Shown: positions 34,129 through 43,416 of the stretch, one piece after another | Layout of the letters: every line of letters starts with the position of its first letter | Position numbering within the stretch: position 1 is the first letter of the stretch | DNA from: Glaciecola sp965660815 | GTDB taxonomy: Bacteria > Pseudomonadota > Gammaproteobacteria > Enterobacterales > Alteromonadaceae | Reading direction: 5' to 3' | Assembly (NCBI GenBank): GCA_965660815.1 | Contig: CBFIBG010000093.1 | Location: 1 to 48,699, forward strand | Length of the DNA: 48,699 nt | The notes under the pieces: generated by a model | Databases searched by the model: none | What the model was told of the DNA's origin: nothing | Seen by the model: the letters and a program-made list of their open reading frames with translations, nothing else | Translations under genes and position numbers: made by a program

Positions 34129-36072
34129 ATGCGAAATTGGCTATTTATAGCAGTACTTATGCTGTTTACTACCATTTCTAAAGCTAGTCCTGCGGATATT
34201 CCGCTTGAGGCCTTTTTCAAGAATGCCCAATTTGAACAAATGGTCATTTCTCCAGACGGTGAACACATAGCCGTTATTTATAGAACCGGAACATCGTCTA
34301 GTCTAGCAATAATGGACTCTGGTTTAAAAGAGGTCAAAAGTAACTTTAACTTTGGAGAATTTCAGCGGATCTTTGAAGTCATGTGGCCGCGCAGTGATAG
34401 ATTCATTCTCGGTTACGCCAAGTTTGTTGGTTTTCTAGATAATAATGGCGAGCCTCCAACGTATGTAGCGTATAATATTGATGGCAGTAAAGGCAGGCAA
34501 CTGACCAATCCGCTCTCTAGAACAAGCTATAACATAATTAGCATGCTTCCTAATAAACCAGACAAAATTCTTGTCACCAAAAGGCACGCATTCGACGGTG
34601 GCGACGTAAAATTATTCGAAATCGATTTATACAGCGGTAAGGAAGACTATACAGCTCAAGAGCCCAGAAATGCGAGAGATATTATTGCAGATTCGAATGG
34701 CATTCCACGATTTGCTTATGGCTACGAGGAAGAAGATGAAGATGAGATAGGCATGGGCCAAATCACATTTTATACCAAAGATAACCCCGAATCGAAATGG
34801 CGCACTGTTGAATTGCCTATTTACAAGAAGGGTACCAGCATCAACTTACTAGGTTTTAATGCAGACAACACAATCGTGTACGCTAGCTCTGATATCGAAA
34901 CCAAAGTCCCTAGCATTTACGCGATTGATATGAAAACGCTGGACACTACTTTGATTCACAAAGAGACCGTTTCTGACATAAGTGGAAGAAGTACTTTGTA
35001 CAATGGGGCACTAGAAGTCATATCGGTTGCTCCTGACTACAACCGCACAATATTTCTATCAGAAAATAGTGAAATGAAAACTCTTATCACCCAGCTTTAT
35101 GCATCATTGGGGGTTAATGACGAAATTGCTGACGTTAACATTACGTCTTGGACAAGCGACGGAAATAAGCTGATTGTCAATGTGACATCAGATAAAGATC
35201 CCGGTGTATATTACATTTTTAACCGTGGGTTAGATGGTTCTGAGCCTAGTATTAGGTTTTTATCTGTGACCAACAATCAGATAGATCCTAAACTTATGGC
35301 CGATTTGAAACCTATACAATTCGAGTCAAGAGATGGACTCACTCTTAATGGTTATATGATGTTACCCACCTATGGGGAAGCGCCTTATCCAATGATTCAG
35401 ATTATCCACGGTGGGCCGCATGGACCGAGAGACTTTTGGGGGTGGAACCGTGAAGCCCAGTTTCTTGCCAGTAGAGGTTATGCTGTTGTAATGGTGAACT
35501 TCAGAGGTTCTGGCGGTTACGGCCAAGAGTTTATGCGCGCTGGTTATCAGCAATGGGGCGGCACTATGATCAATGATATGACCGACGCAACATTATGGAT
35601 GGTAGAAAATGGATATGCCGATAAAGACAGGTTATGCGTGTACGGTGGCTCTTACGGCGGTTACGGCACTCTGCAAAGTTTAGTGAGAGAGCCTGATCTG
35701 TACAAATGTGGATTAGGGTACGTAGGGGTCTATTCACTCATCGAAATGAAAAAATCAGGAGACATACCCAAGCGTGAGTCTGGTAGAAAGTTTCTTGATA
35801 GAGTATTAGGCACCGATGAAGCAAAGCTTAGAGAATTCTCTCCAGCCTTAAATGTTGAAAAAATAAAAGCTGACTTATTCATCGCTCATGGCAGTGAAGA
35901 CGTGCGCGTTCCAATGGACCAATATGAAATCTTAAGCGAAAACTTAAAAAGAATTGGAAAGCCATATAAATCTATGGTCAGAGAAGAAGGACATGGCTAT
36001 CAGCAAGATAAAAACAAGTACGATTTTTATCGAGCAATGGAAAAGTTTTTTGCTAAAAACTTAAAAAATTAA
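34129..36072 (+). CDS. secreted S9-family prolyl-oligopeptidase-like peptidase
   Basis: A 647-residue exported serine peptidase of family S9 (acylaminoacyl-peptidase/DPP group). A signal peptide (about 1-19) is followed by a beta-propeller (about 25-390) and an alpha/beta-hydrolase domain (about 395-647). The triad is Ser508 in GGSYGG, Asp591 in GSEDVRVP and His622 in EEGHGY. HGGPHGPRD (428-436) supplies the oxyanion region. It probably trims oligopeptides in the periplasm; exact specificity cannot be read from sequence. GAGGGA precedes the ATG, and its own terminator follows, so it is a single-gene unit. Confidence 0.92.
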   Translation: MRNWLFIAVLMLFTTISKASPADIPLEAFFKNAQFEQMVISPDGEHIAVIYRTGTSSSLAIMDSGLKEVKSNFNFGEFQRIFEVMWPRSDRFILGYAKFVGFLDNNGEPPTYVAYNIDGSKGRQLTNPLSRTSYNIISMLPNKPDKILVTKRHAFDGGDVKLFEIDLYSGKEDYTAQEPRNARDIIADSNGIPRFAYGYEEEDEDEIGMGQITFYTKDNPESKWRTVELPIYKKGTSINLLGFNADNTIVYASSDIETKVPSIYAIDMKTLDTTLIHKETVSDISGRSTLYNGALEVISVAPDYNRTIFLSENSEMKTLITQLYASLGVNDEIADVNITSWTSDGNKLIVNVTSDKDPGVYYIFNRGLDGSEPSIRFLSVTNNQIDPKLMADLKPIQFESRDGLTLNGYMMLPTYGEAPYPMIQIIHGGPHGPRDFWGWNREAQFLASRGYAVVMVNFRGSGGYGQEFMRAGYQQWGGTMINDMTDATLWMVENGYADKDRLCVYGGSYGGYGTLQSLVREPDLYKCGLGYVGVYSLIEMKKSGDIPKRESGRKFLDRVLGTDEAKLREFSPALNVEKIKADLFIAHGSEDVRVPMDQYEILSENLKRIGKPYKSMVREEGHGYQQDKNKYDFYRAMEKFFAKNLKN

Positions 36073-36139
36073 TGCTTTGATCATGATGCATATTCAATAA
36101 ATTGCTAATGCATATTGGCAATTCATCAAAATTTGAAAA

Positions 36140-36168
36140 GGACAAACTGCTGTTTGTCCTTTTTTTTT
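36140..36168 (+). terminator. intrinsic terminator of the S9 peptidase gene
   Basis: GGACAAAC (36140-36147) and GTTTGTCC (36152-36159) form a perfect stem with loop TGCT, followed by nine T's (36160-36168). Confidence 0.93.
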
Positions 36169-36347
36169 ATCAATACAATGATATCCAAGCTTCTTGGTTT
36201 AACGCTTTGCGCATGAAGACAGAGTGCGGTTTTAACAAATAAAATTAGTAAATTAGTCTATATTCAACATATCAAATCTCAATAGCGGCAGTGAAATGCA
36301 TTAAACCAATTGTTTTTATTCAGTTTATTCTCAAACTTTGAGTGCTC

Positions 36348-36374
36348 TTGACCAACATGCCACTATGATATAAG
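36348..36374 (+). promoter_or_regulatory. probable maeB promoter (extended -10)
   Basis: TTGACC (36348-36353) matches the -35 consensus at five of six bases. TGATATAAG (36366-36374) gives an extended -10 element (TGn plus TATAAG). The spacing is 15, shorter than usual, but the TGn motif can compensate. A start near 36381 would give a leader of about 95 bases. Confidence 0.5.
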
Positions 36375-36475
36375 CATTTAATTATGCTATTGTTAGAACA
36401 TAACTTTAGGCAAATCTTCATAAACAAAATGAATATTGCCGATGATGTAAACTTTCTCGCAAGGATTAATCCGAG

Positions 36476-37720
36476 ATGTCAGATTTTCGCCAACGTGCTC
36501 TTGATTATCATGCCTTTCCAAAACCGGGCAAAATTAGTGTTGAACTTTCTACTCCAGCTGCAACGGTTGACGACCTTGCATTGGCTTATAGTCCCGGCGT
36601 CGCCGAACCTGTAAGAGAAATCGCCGCTGATCCGAACCAAGCTTATCGCTACACAGCTAAAGGCAATATGGTTGCCGTTATTTCAAATGGCACTGCAATT
36701 TTAGGTCTAGGTAATCTTGGCCCACTAGCCTCGAAACCGGTAATGGAAGGCAAAGCTCTTTTGTTTAAGCGCTTTGCTGGATTAGACTCAATTGATATCG
36801 AAGTAAAGCATAGAACTACCGAAGAATTTATCAATACCGTCGCTAACATTGCTGATACGTTTGGGGGCATCAATCTCGAAGATATCAAAGCACCAGAGTG
36901 CTTTGAAATCGAAAAAGAACTTATCAAACGATGCAAGATCCCTATTTTTCACGACGATCAACACGGAACTGCAATCGTAACTGCGGCTGGTATGTTAAAT
37001 GCTCTTGAGGTTCAAAATAAGAACATAAAAGAGTCAAAATTTGTTTGTTTAGGCGCTGGAGCTGCAGCAATTGCTTGTATGGAGCTTTTAATAAAATGTG
37101 GGGCTCAGCGTGAAAAAATATACATGCTTGATCGCAACGGTATTATTCACACTCGTCGAGAATCTTTGACCGAACACAAAGCTTTATTTGCGAATAATAC
37201 TGATAAACGCACCTTAGAAGATGCGATGGAAGACGCAGATGTGTTTTTAGGCGTATCAGGTCCTGACCTATTACCTGCTGAAACGCTTAAGCTAATGGCG
37301 CCAAATCCTATAGTGTTTGCTTGTTCAAATCCAGATCCCGAAATTACCCCAGAACTGGCGCACACAGTCAGAGGCGACCTTATTATGGCAACGGGGCGCT
37401 CTGATTATCCAAACCAAGTCAATAATGTGCTGTGTTTTCCGTTTATATTTAGAGGCGCGCTTGATGTTCGTGCATCAAAAATCAACGATGAAATGAAGGT
37501 TGCGGCGGTTGAGGCTATTAGAAGTGTATCTAAAATGCCAGTTCCAGATGAAGTACTATTAGCAAGTAACAGTCAATCGTTATCATTTGGCAAAAACTAT
37601 ATCATTCCTAAACCGATGGATCCTAGGTTATGCAAAACCATTGCGACCGCAGTTGCTAAAGCGGCCATTGACTCAGGAGTTGCACAGATAGAAGAACTCC
37701 CCGAGAACTACTTAGAATAA
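36476..37720 (+). CDS. maeB: malic enzyme (short form, no phosphotransacetylase domain)
   Basis: Oxidative decarboxylation of malate to pyruvate with NAD(P). The 414-residue protein carries SPGVAEP (39-45), the metal/substrate motif FHDDQHGTA (158-166) and the nucleotide-binding GAGAAAIA (193-200). It matches the catalytic half of E. coli MaeB (759 residues) but ends before the phosphotransacetylase-like domain. Such short forms exist in many bacteria and are not by themselves a truncation; the gene ends cleanly at a stop with a terminator. Cofactor preference cannot be assigned. Confidence 0.92.
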   Translation: MSDFRQRALDYHAFPKPGKISVELSTPAATVDDLALAYSPGVAEPVREIAADPNQAYRYTAKGNMVAVISNGTAILGLGNLGPLASKPVMEGKALLFKRFAGLDSIDIEVKHRTTEEFINTVANIADTFGGINLEDIKAPECFEIEKELIKRCKIPIFHDDQHGTAIVTAAGMLNALEVQNKNIKESKFVCLGAGAAAIACMELLIKCGAQREKIYMLDRNGIIHTRRESLTEHKALFANNTDKRTLEDAMEDADVFLGVSGPDLLPAETLKLMAPNPIVFACSNPDPEITPELAHTVRGDLIMATGRSDYPNQVNNVLCFPFIFRGALDVRASKINDEMKVAAVEAIRSVSKMPVPDEVLLASNSQSLSFGKNYIIPKPMDPRLCKTIATAVAKAAIDSGVAQIEELPENYLE

Positions 37721-37774
37721 TTGACATATTCAGTCAAGATACAGGCTGTTAACTCATAGTTGTACTTATAAAAG

Positions 37775-37799
37775 TGCCAGTATTAATACTGGCATTTTT
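37775..37799 (+). terminator. intrinsic terminator of maeB
   Basis: The 20-base palindrome TGCCAGTATTAATACTGGCA (37775-37794) is followed by TTTTT. It lies 54 bases after the maeB stop. Confidence 0.88.
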
Positions 37800-37948
37800 A
37801 TTACACCTTCTTTTTTTGCAGGTAAAGTTGAGTCACTTGCTCTTCGCTAATTCAAGTATGGTAAAGCAAAAATGTTTCGGACCAGTTTAATGATGCAAGC
37901 TGAGTGACTTTTGATTAGTATACATTTAAAAAATAAGAGTTATGTATA

Positions 37949-38401
37949 GTGAAAAGCTTTTTTATATACTTTTTAGTCGCATGTATTTTAATATCCAATA
38001 CCGACATGATCAGAGCAGGCGCGTATTATTTTTCCGGCAATATGAACTTTGAAGAGTCCCTCTCGTTTATGCAACAACATTCTATAGTAGAGAGGTTTTA
38101 TCTACTTGCTGGTAATGCTTTAAACTACGCTAGTATCATTTTCTGCTGGATAGCCGTTAAAAACGTGCCAGAAAAACCCAAGTTTATTGGACTCAACATC
38201 GGTTTGTTTGCTTGTTTGCTGTATTTTTATCTAAGTACTTACGACTTGTGGTATCCCATCGCTCAAGGGGCGAAAATGAGTGAGGATTTCGCATTAGGTT
38301 TTTTAAAAATAACCCTTTATTGCAATATAATTGGCACTCTATCAGTTTTGTTAGGATTTAAAATTGGAAACCTTTATACGCAAAGCACTAAAGCGCGATA
38401 G
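37949..38401 (+). CDS. small polytopic membrane protein of unknown function
   Basis: A 150-residue hydrophobic protein with about four membrane helices (roughly 3-20, 50-70, 80-97 and 117-141). I do not recognise the family. The start is GTG at 37949 with AAGAG about nine bases upstream; no in-frame ATG fits better. It ends 18 bases before the sirtuin gene, so the two are probably co-transcribed. Confidence 0.7.
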   Translation: MKSFFIYFLVACILISNTDMIRAGAYYFSGNMNFEESLSFMQQHSIVERFYLLAGNALNYASIIFCWIAVKNVPEKPKFIGLNIGLFACLLYFYLSTYDLWYPIAQGAKMSEDFALGFLKITLYCNIIGTLSVLLGFKIGNLYTQSTKAR

Positions 38402-38419
38402 GAAAACAAACATTCAGTC

Positions 38420-39163
38420 ATGAAATATATCGAGTTTATTAAAGATCACCCCAACTGCAATATGGTAATTTTAACAGGAGCCGGGATCTCGGCTGAATCT
38501 GGCTTAAAGACGTTTAGAGATAACAATGGTCTCTGGGAAAACCATAAGCTAGAAGATGTAGCCACTCCAGAAGCGTTTAACAGTAATCCTAGTTTGGTAT
38601 ATAAATTTTACAACCAAAGAAGAGCACAATTACTAAGCTCAGACGTTCATCCGAATAACGCGCACGCAGCGCTGGCTAAACTTGAGACAGCGCTTGGTAA
38701 CAGATCTTGGATAATTACTCAAAATGTAGATAACTTGCATGAGCGCGCGGGTTGTAAAAATGTCATTCATATGCACGGAGAACTTGCATCAGCAAAATGT
38801 CCGAACTCGCATAAAAACAAACATTGGATAACTGATTTAACTGAACTTGATTTATGTGAATGTTGCGTTCCTAAATATTCGCTCAGACCTGATATTGTCT
38901 GGTTCGGTGAAGTGCCCTACCACATGGAAAAAATTGAAGCATTATTAAGTCACTCAAATATATTCGTTTCCATTGGTACGTCGGGTAATGTTTATCCGGC
39001 GGCTGGATTCGTAAACTTTGCCAATCAATTAAATGCTTTTACACTCGAATTAAATTTGGAGCCCAGTTTGAGCAACACTCAGTTTGATGAGTCTATACAG
39101 GGGCCAGCAAGTAAGCTGATACCTGAGTTCGTGGAGAACTGCCTGAAACACATGAAAGGTTAG
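38420..39163 (+). CDS. cobB: NAD-dependent protein deacylase (sirtuin, CobB-like)
   Basis: A 247-residue class III sirtuin that removes acyl groups from lysines using NAD. The NAD-binding GAGISAESGLKTFRD (20-34), TQNVDNLHERAG (100-111) and catalytic His119 in HMHGEL are present. Tyr64 and Arg67 (FYNQRR) form the Y-x2-R signature of desuccinylase/demalonylase activity, as in E. coli CobB. The zinc region is Cys127 and the CECC cluster (146-149), with E. coli-like spacing. The C-terminal GTSGNVYPAAGFV and ELNLEPS motifs are intact. It follows a small membrane protein gene by 18 bases. Confidence 0.94.
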   Translation: MKYIEFIKDHPNCNMVILTGAGISAESGLKTFRDNNGLWENHKLEDVATPEAFNSNPSLVYKFYNQRRAQLLSSDVHPNNAHAALAKLETALGNRSWIITQNVDNLHERAGCKNVIHMHGELASAKCPNSHKNKHWITDLTELDLCECCVPKYSLRPDIVWFGEVPYHMEKIEALLSHSNIFVSIGTSGNVYPAAGFVNFANQLNAFTLELNLEPSLSNTQFDESIQGPASKLIPEFVENCLKHMKG

Positions 39164-39190
39164 TCGGTCAAACTGCGAGCGTAATATAAA

Positions 39191-39221
39191 AAAGCCCCCT
39201 GTCGGTTTGAGAGGAGGCTTT
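39191..39221 (-). terminator. terminator between sirtuin and ahpF
   Basis: AAAGCCCCC and GGAGGCTTT form a stem with one mismatch and a loop of about 13 bases. On the minus strand a T-run follows (39193-39188), serving ahpF; it may also stop the sirtuin transcript. The stem is the same as that at 16771-16795. Confidence 0.7.
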
Positions 39222-39239
39222 CATAATTAAATTGCTTAT

Positions 39240-40838
39240 TTATGCCGCTTGTTCGCTTTTCACTTCTTCTTCTTTCGGTGCAGGGTTCATTAGCAAATAG
39301 TCAAACGCGGCTAGAGAAGCTTTAGAACCTTCACCCATGGCCACCACAATCTGCTTATAAGGCACTGTTGTTACGTCGCCACATGCAAATATACCATCTT
39401 CGCTAGTTGCACCTTTTTCATTGATGACAACTTCACCGTATTTCGTTAAGTCAACCACACCTTCAACCACTTTAGAGTTTGGCACTAGACCAATTTGAAC
39501 GAAAATACCTTGCAATTCTTGCTGGTGTACTTCATTAGTTGCTCTATCAGTGTATTCAATGGCGTGAACTTTACCGTTTTTCGCAAGTACTTGTTTGGTA
39601 GCGGCGTTGGCAATCACTTTTATGTTCTCGCGTTTGCCTAGTTCGTTAACAAGCACTTTATCTGCTTTCAACTCAGGCATAAATTCATATACAGTAACTG
39701 ATTTGACGATGCCAGATAAGTCAAGAGCAGCTTCTACACCTGAATTACCGCCACCTATTACGGCCACATCTTTTCCTTTGTAAAATGGACCATCACAGTG
39801 TGGGCAATAGGCAACGCCATTACCGATGTTTTCTTTCTCTCCAGGAACGCCAAGTTCTCTCCAATTTGCACCGGTTGCAATAATGATTGTACGAGTTTTG
39901 AACACCTCACCATTACTCAGCGTGATCGTTTTTATTGGTCCTTTTTCAATCTTATCGACTCTCATATGCTCTTTTTTCGTGACATCATGTTCGTCAAGAT
40001 GCGTAACGAGAGAACCGGTTAATTCAGGTCCAGTGGTGTATTTCACTGAAATCAAATTCTCGATACCCATAGTATCTTTAACTTGACCACCAAATCGGTC
40101 TGCGACAATAGTCACTTTTAATCCCTTCCGAGCTGAATATATTGCGGCTGATATTCCGGCTGGGCCACCACCTATAACCGTTACGTCTTGAAGCGGCATC
40201 TCTTTAACATGCTCATCGGCTTCTAATATTTCGGGCTGAGCAGCGCTTAATTTTTCTATAATGCCTGCAATCTCGACCTTACCACTGGCAAACACCTCTC
40301 CGTTCATATACACGGTTGGCACGCCTTGAATATTGTTTTGCTCAATCAGCTCAGGATAGACGCCTCCATCAATCATTTCAGCTTCTATATTATCATTTAG
40401 CAGTGCAAATTGGTTCATGGCTTGCACCACGTCTGGACAAGCGTGACATGCCAAGCTTACATAGACTTGAAACTTGAGTTTATTTTTTACTTTTTTGACC
40501 ATATTTTGAATACTGTCATCAAGTTTCAACTTGCTTCCACCGGCTTGAAGGATAGCCAGTACAAGTGAATTGAATTCATGACCGCCTGGAACGCCAGAAA
40601 ACTTAATTCCAGTGTCTTGCCCATTTGACTGAACTAAGAAGCTAACAGGGCTACGCAGATCTTCGCTTCTATCTTCTTCAACAACGGATAGCTTGTCTGA
40701 AGCAGAAGCAATTTGTTTCAACATTTCCAGTAACTCCGCTCGCTTTTCATGCTCGCCTTTTTGAACTACAAATGTGATGTCGTTGGCTAAATCTTTCATA
40801 TAGCCTTTAAGAGCGTTTATAATATCTTGGTTTAGCAT
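39240..40838 (-). CDS. ahpF: alkyl hydroperoxide reductase subunit F (AhpF)
   Basis: FAD/NADH disulfide reductase that recycles AhpC. The 532-residue protein has an N-terminal double thioredoxin-like domain with Cys131/Cys134 (ACHACPDVV), an FAD motif GGGPAG (223-228), an NAD motif GGGNSG (362-367) and the redox pair Cys345/Cys348 (YCPHCDG). All expected cysteines are present. It follows ahpC after a 272-base gap with a stem-loop. An AAGGAGG site eight bases before the ATG is very strong. The C-terminal acidic tail is slightly longer than in E. coli AhpF (521). Confidence 0.97.
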   Translation of the reverse strand: MLNQDIINALKGYMKDLANDITFVVQKGEHEKRAELLEMLKQIASASDKLSVVEEDRSEDLRSPVSFLVQSNGQDTGIKFSGVPGGHEFNSLVLAILQAGGSKLKLDDSIQNMVKKVKNKLKFQVYVSLACHACPDVVQAMNQFALLNDNIEAEMIDGGVYPELIEQNNIQGVPTVYMNGEVFASGKVEIAGIIEKLSAAQPEILEADEHVKEMPLQDVTVIGGGPAGISAAIYSARKGLKVTIVADRFGGQVKDTMGIENLISVKYTTGPELTGSLVTHLDEHDVTKKEHMRVDKIEKGPIKTITLSNGEVFKTRTIIIATGANWRELGVPGEKENIGNGVAYCPHCDGPFYKGKDVAVIGGGNSGVEAALDLSGIVKSVTVYEFMPELKADKVLVNELGKRENIKVIANAATKQVLAKNGKVHAIEYTDRATNEVHQQELQGIFVQIGLVPNSKVVEGVVDLTKYGEVVINEKGATSEDGIFACGDVTTVPYKQIVVAMGEGSKASLAAFDYLLMNPAPKEEEVKSEQAA

Positions 40839-41066
40839 TTTAGTGCCTCCTTTTAACCTACCAGCTACGTGAACATAAATTCTGGTGGTTTGATGTCTAA
40901 GTCTTGGCGTTTAAGAAGTATAAGATACCCTTCTAGCATATCGCCAAAATAACAATTTTTGAACTAGGGTAAAGTTTATTTAATTTTGGGGGAAGTAAAC
41001 AATTATTCTCACAATTTGCAAGGTAAAAACAATTCTTTACTTCCAATCCTTACTGGCTGTTTAAAG

Positions 41067-41093
41067 TTGCTTGCGGATACCCTCCGCAAGCAA
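41067..41093 (-). terminator. ahpC-ahpF intercistronic stem-loop
   Basis: TTGCTTGCGGA (41067-41077) pairs perfectly with TCCGCAAGCAA (41083-41093) across a 5-base loop, 17 bases past the ahpC stop. Only three T's follow on the minus strand, so it is probably a partial terminator or an mRNA stabiliser giving more ahpC than ahpF. Confidence 0.65.
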
Positions 41094-41110
41094 TCAGAAT
41101 CAACCTAAAA

Positions 41111-41674
41111 TTAAATTTTACCAACTAAGTCTAGGCTTGGAGTAAGTGTTTCTTGACCTTGCTCCCATGCTGCTGGACAAACTTCACCGTCATTGTTAGC
41201 TACATACTGAGCGGCTTTAACTTTACGAAGCATGTCTTTTGCACTTCTACCAATGCCCAAGTCATGAATTTCTGCTACTTTCACAACGCCTTCAGGGTTA
41301 GCAAGGAAGGTTCCGCGAAGCGCTCTACCTTCTTCTTCAATGAGTACATCAAAGCCACGCGATAATGCGAAAACATTATCAGAAAGCAAAGGGTACGTAA
41401 CTTTACCAATTGCTTCAGAAGTGTCATGCCACGCTTTGTGTACGAAGTGAGAGTCAGTTGACACACCATAAACTTCAACACCCAATTCGTTCAGCTCTGA
41501 GTGGATTTTAGCCATATCTTCTAATTCTGTAGGACATACAAAAGTAAAATCAGCTGGATAAAATAAGAAGATAGACCACTTGCCTTTAACATCTTCGCTA
41601 GTGATAGTTTTGAATTCACCATCGTGAAATGCTTCAACTGAAAAGTCTGGGATCATCTTGTTTATCATTGACAT
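41111..41674 (-). CDS. ahpC: alkyl hydroperoxide reductase subunit C (AhpC peroxiredoxin)
   Basis: Typical 2-Cys peroxiredoxin that reduces hydrogen peroxide, alkyl hydroperoxides and peroxynitrite. At 187 residues it equals E. coli AhpC. Peroxidatic Cys47 is in DFTFVCPTE and resolving Cys166 in GEVCPAAW. The GGLG-equivalent region reads DLGIGRSA (138-145), as in sensitive-type enzymes the loop is altered. AAGGAAA lies about eight bases before the ATG. An OxyR site is expected upstream, but I could not find a convincing one. Confidence 0.97.
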   Translation of the reverse strand: MSMINKMIPDFSVEAFHDGEFKTITSEDVKGKWSIFLFYPADFTFVCPTELEDMAKIHSELNELGVEVYGVSTDSHFVHKAWHDTSEAIGKVTYPLLSDNVFALSRGFDVLIEEEGRALRGTFLANPEGVVKVAEIHDLGIGRSAKDMLRKVKAAQYVANNDGEVCPAAWEQGQETLTPSLDLVGKI

Positions 41675-41883
41675 TTATCGTTTCCTTTTTTAATTAACAC
41701 TAATAAATAGACAGTTCGTATCAGTAATTAGTGAGTGCATTAAGACACACTAAAATCTACTTCTGCGTTACGTCTTACGTTGCATATAAAGATATAGATG
41801 TTCGATAAAAAAATAAAATGAAAAGAACCGATACTGTTAATCAATAAAACCGATTGAGAAGCTTTTTACGAGTTATGTTGAGC

Positions 41884-43383
41884 TCACCAGTAAGTATCTG
41901 CATTCATAGCGACTTCTCTAGATTGCTCCATTACTTTGATCACTGACTGGGTTTTATCTTGGATCCAAGACAGATATTCCGATCTATCCTCTACTTCAAT
42001 GTCGCTTGAGGCATCGTATAAAAGCTTTAACGCCTTCAACTCTTGTATTCCCATTGCCAAATCAAGCCAAGGCGCTCTAAATTGTCCTCTGCTTTCTGCG
42101 AACAAATCAGCTAATATAAACCCATTAATTAAAGACTGCCTTAATAACACCTCTAATGCTAAATATTGCTTATCATCCATAGTTGAGTTTGTGGGTAAAG
42201 ATTGCTGCACTGTCTGCCAAGTTTGAGATAGCCATCCGTTAGCGTGTTTAATGACTGGCGTTTCAGCGCCTGAGTTATCGTCGCGCCATGGCTTTCCGAT
42301 TAGAATTTTTGAAATAGCCAATTGCACTTTTGCACTGTTTATTGCCATGCATAATTTTTTAGGCTGATGCGCATGCAGTAACCCCTCTCTCCTACCCATC
42401 AAATAATTCATTATATTCTGATTTTTGGGAACTCTTTTACTAAACGGTCCCTTCTTAGAACGCAACTGATGGATACTTTGCAACTGCTCCTGCCAAGACC
42501 AAGCTCTTGATAATGTTAACAGTTGTTTGTGCAGACTTAACATCTCACTGCACTGCAAGGTCGGTAAGTACAAAGCAACGCCTTGCAACAGCAGCAAAAT
42601 GCTTTCTCTAATTTGAGTTAATGCTTTTAACTTACTGGTTTGCAAATAGACTTGTTGATGATACTGCCAATGATTTAAACCAGCTTCCAACATTTTACAA
42701 AAGGCATCCTCGGTAGAATCGTTTTGGTCCAAGGATAAAAAGCTCGGTAAATACTTGCTCTCTAAAACACTGCCGTGAAGTAATTGATAGCCTCTTTGCG
42801 CTTTAGTAACATTACTTAGCCTCGTTGGCTGGCTTGATACTATCAAGTCGGCCACCTTGTATAACTGTAGGGGCTTGCCTTTTATTAATTCAAGCTCTAT
42901 CTCGCATATCGGTATGCTATCTTGGGATTTTTTTACATGTCCAACATCAAAAACGACTTCTAACGTAAAGTCCTCGCAATGAAGTAAGTAAGTAGTGCGC
43001 TCAAAGTTGGTCGAAAACAGACCAACCAAGTCGCTATTAATGCTCTTCAAATCAATCGACTCAGACCAGATATCAGGCTCAAACAAGGTCAAATCAGGTT
43101 GCTTAGATGACAAAGGGATATTGTATTCTGGTCGTTGATGTAACCCCCCTACAATCTCCCCTTTTGACTTAATCGTTTGTTCAAACTGGTCGTTTTTAGC
43201 TCTGACTCGAAATCCCATTTCTCGATTACCAAAAAACTCATCTGGCGTGTCGAAATACTCGTTGTAAAGTTTAGCCTGACTTTTTTGTACCTTTATTTCC
43301 ATCTTTTCCAAAGTAGGCAAAACGCTATTTTCAAATTTTTCTACACTGTTTTCATCGCAAGCGAGTTTTAATTCAATTTCCAT
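41884..43383 (-). CDS. CYTH domain protein with C-terminal CHAD-like region (YgiF-like)
   Basis: A 499-residue protein whose N-terminal half (1-205) is a CYTH triphosphate-tunnel domain: the ExExK signature is Glu2, Glu4 and Lys6, with further charged strands such as GFRVRAKN (57-64) and CEIELELIKG (near 160-169). The C-terminal half is helical and rich in Arg, Lys and His, like a divergent CHAD domain that binds polyphosphate. E. coli YgiF has the same layout and hydrolyses inorganic triphosphate. Activity here is inferred from that. It lies 33 bases after putA and is probably co-transcribed with it. Confidence 0.85.
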   Translation of the reverse strand: MEIELKLACDENSVEKFENSVLPTLEKMEIKVQKSQAKLYNEYFDTPDEFFGNREMGFRVRAKNDQFEQTIKSKGEIVGGLHQRPEYNIPLSSKQPDLTLFEPDIWSESIDLKSINSDLVGLFSTNFERTTYLLHCEDFTLEVVFDVGHVKKSQDSIPICEIELELIKGKPLQLYKVADLIVSSQPTRLSNVTKAQRGYQLLHGSVLESKYLPSFLSLDQNDSTEDAFCKMLEAGLNHWQYHQQVYLQTSKLKALTQIRESILLLLQGVALYLPTLQCSEMLSLHKQLLTLSRAWSWQEQLQSIHQLRSKKGPFSKRVPKNQNIMNYLMGRREGLLHAHQPKKLCMAINSAKVQLAISKILIGKPWRDDNSGAETPVIKHANGWLSQTWQTVQQSLPTNSTMDDKQYLALEVLLRQSLINGFILADLFAESRGQFRAPWLDLAMGIQELKALKLLYDASSDIEVEDRSEYLSWIQDKTQSVIKVMEQSREVAMNADTYW

Positions 43384-43416
43384 TTATAAGCCCACTAAGG
43401 TATCTAGTCATTTTAA

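Larger units (their letters stand above)
36073..36475. other. peptidase/maeB intergenic region
   Basis: About 400 bases holding the peptidase terminator and the probable maeB promoter, both listed separately. The remainder is A/T-rich with nothing recognisable. Confidence 0.5.

Noticed and set aside
41675..41883. OxyR site upstream of ahpC
   Set aside because: An ATAGATGTTCGATA segment resembles one half-site only; the full four-element motif is not present.
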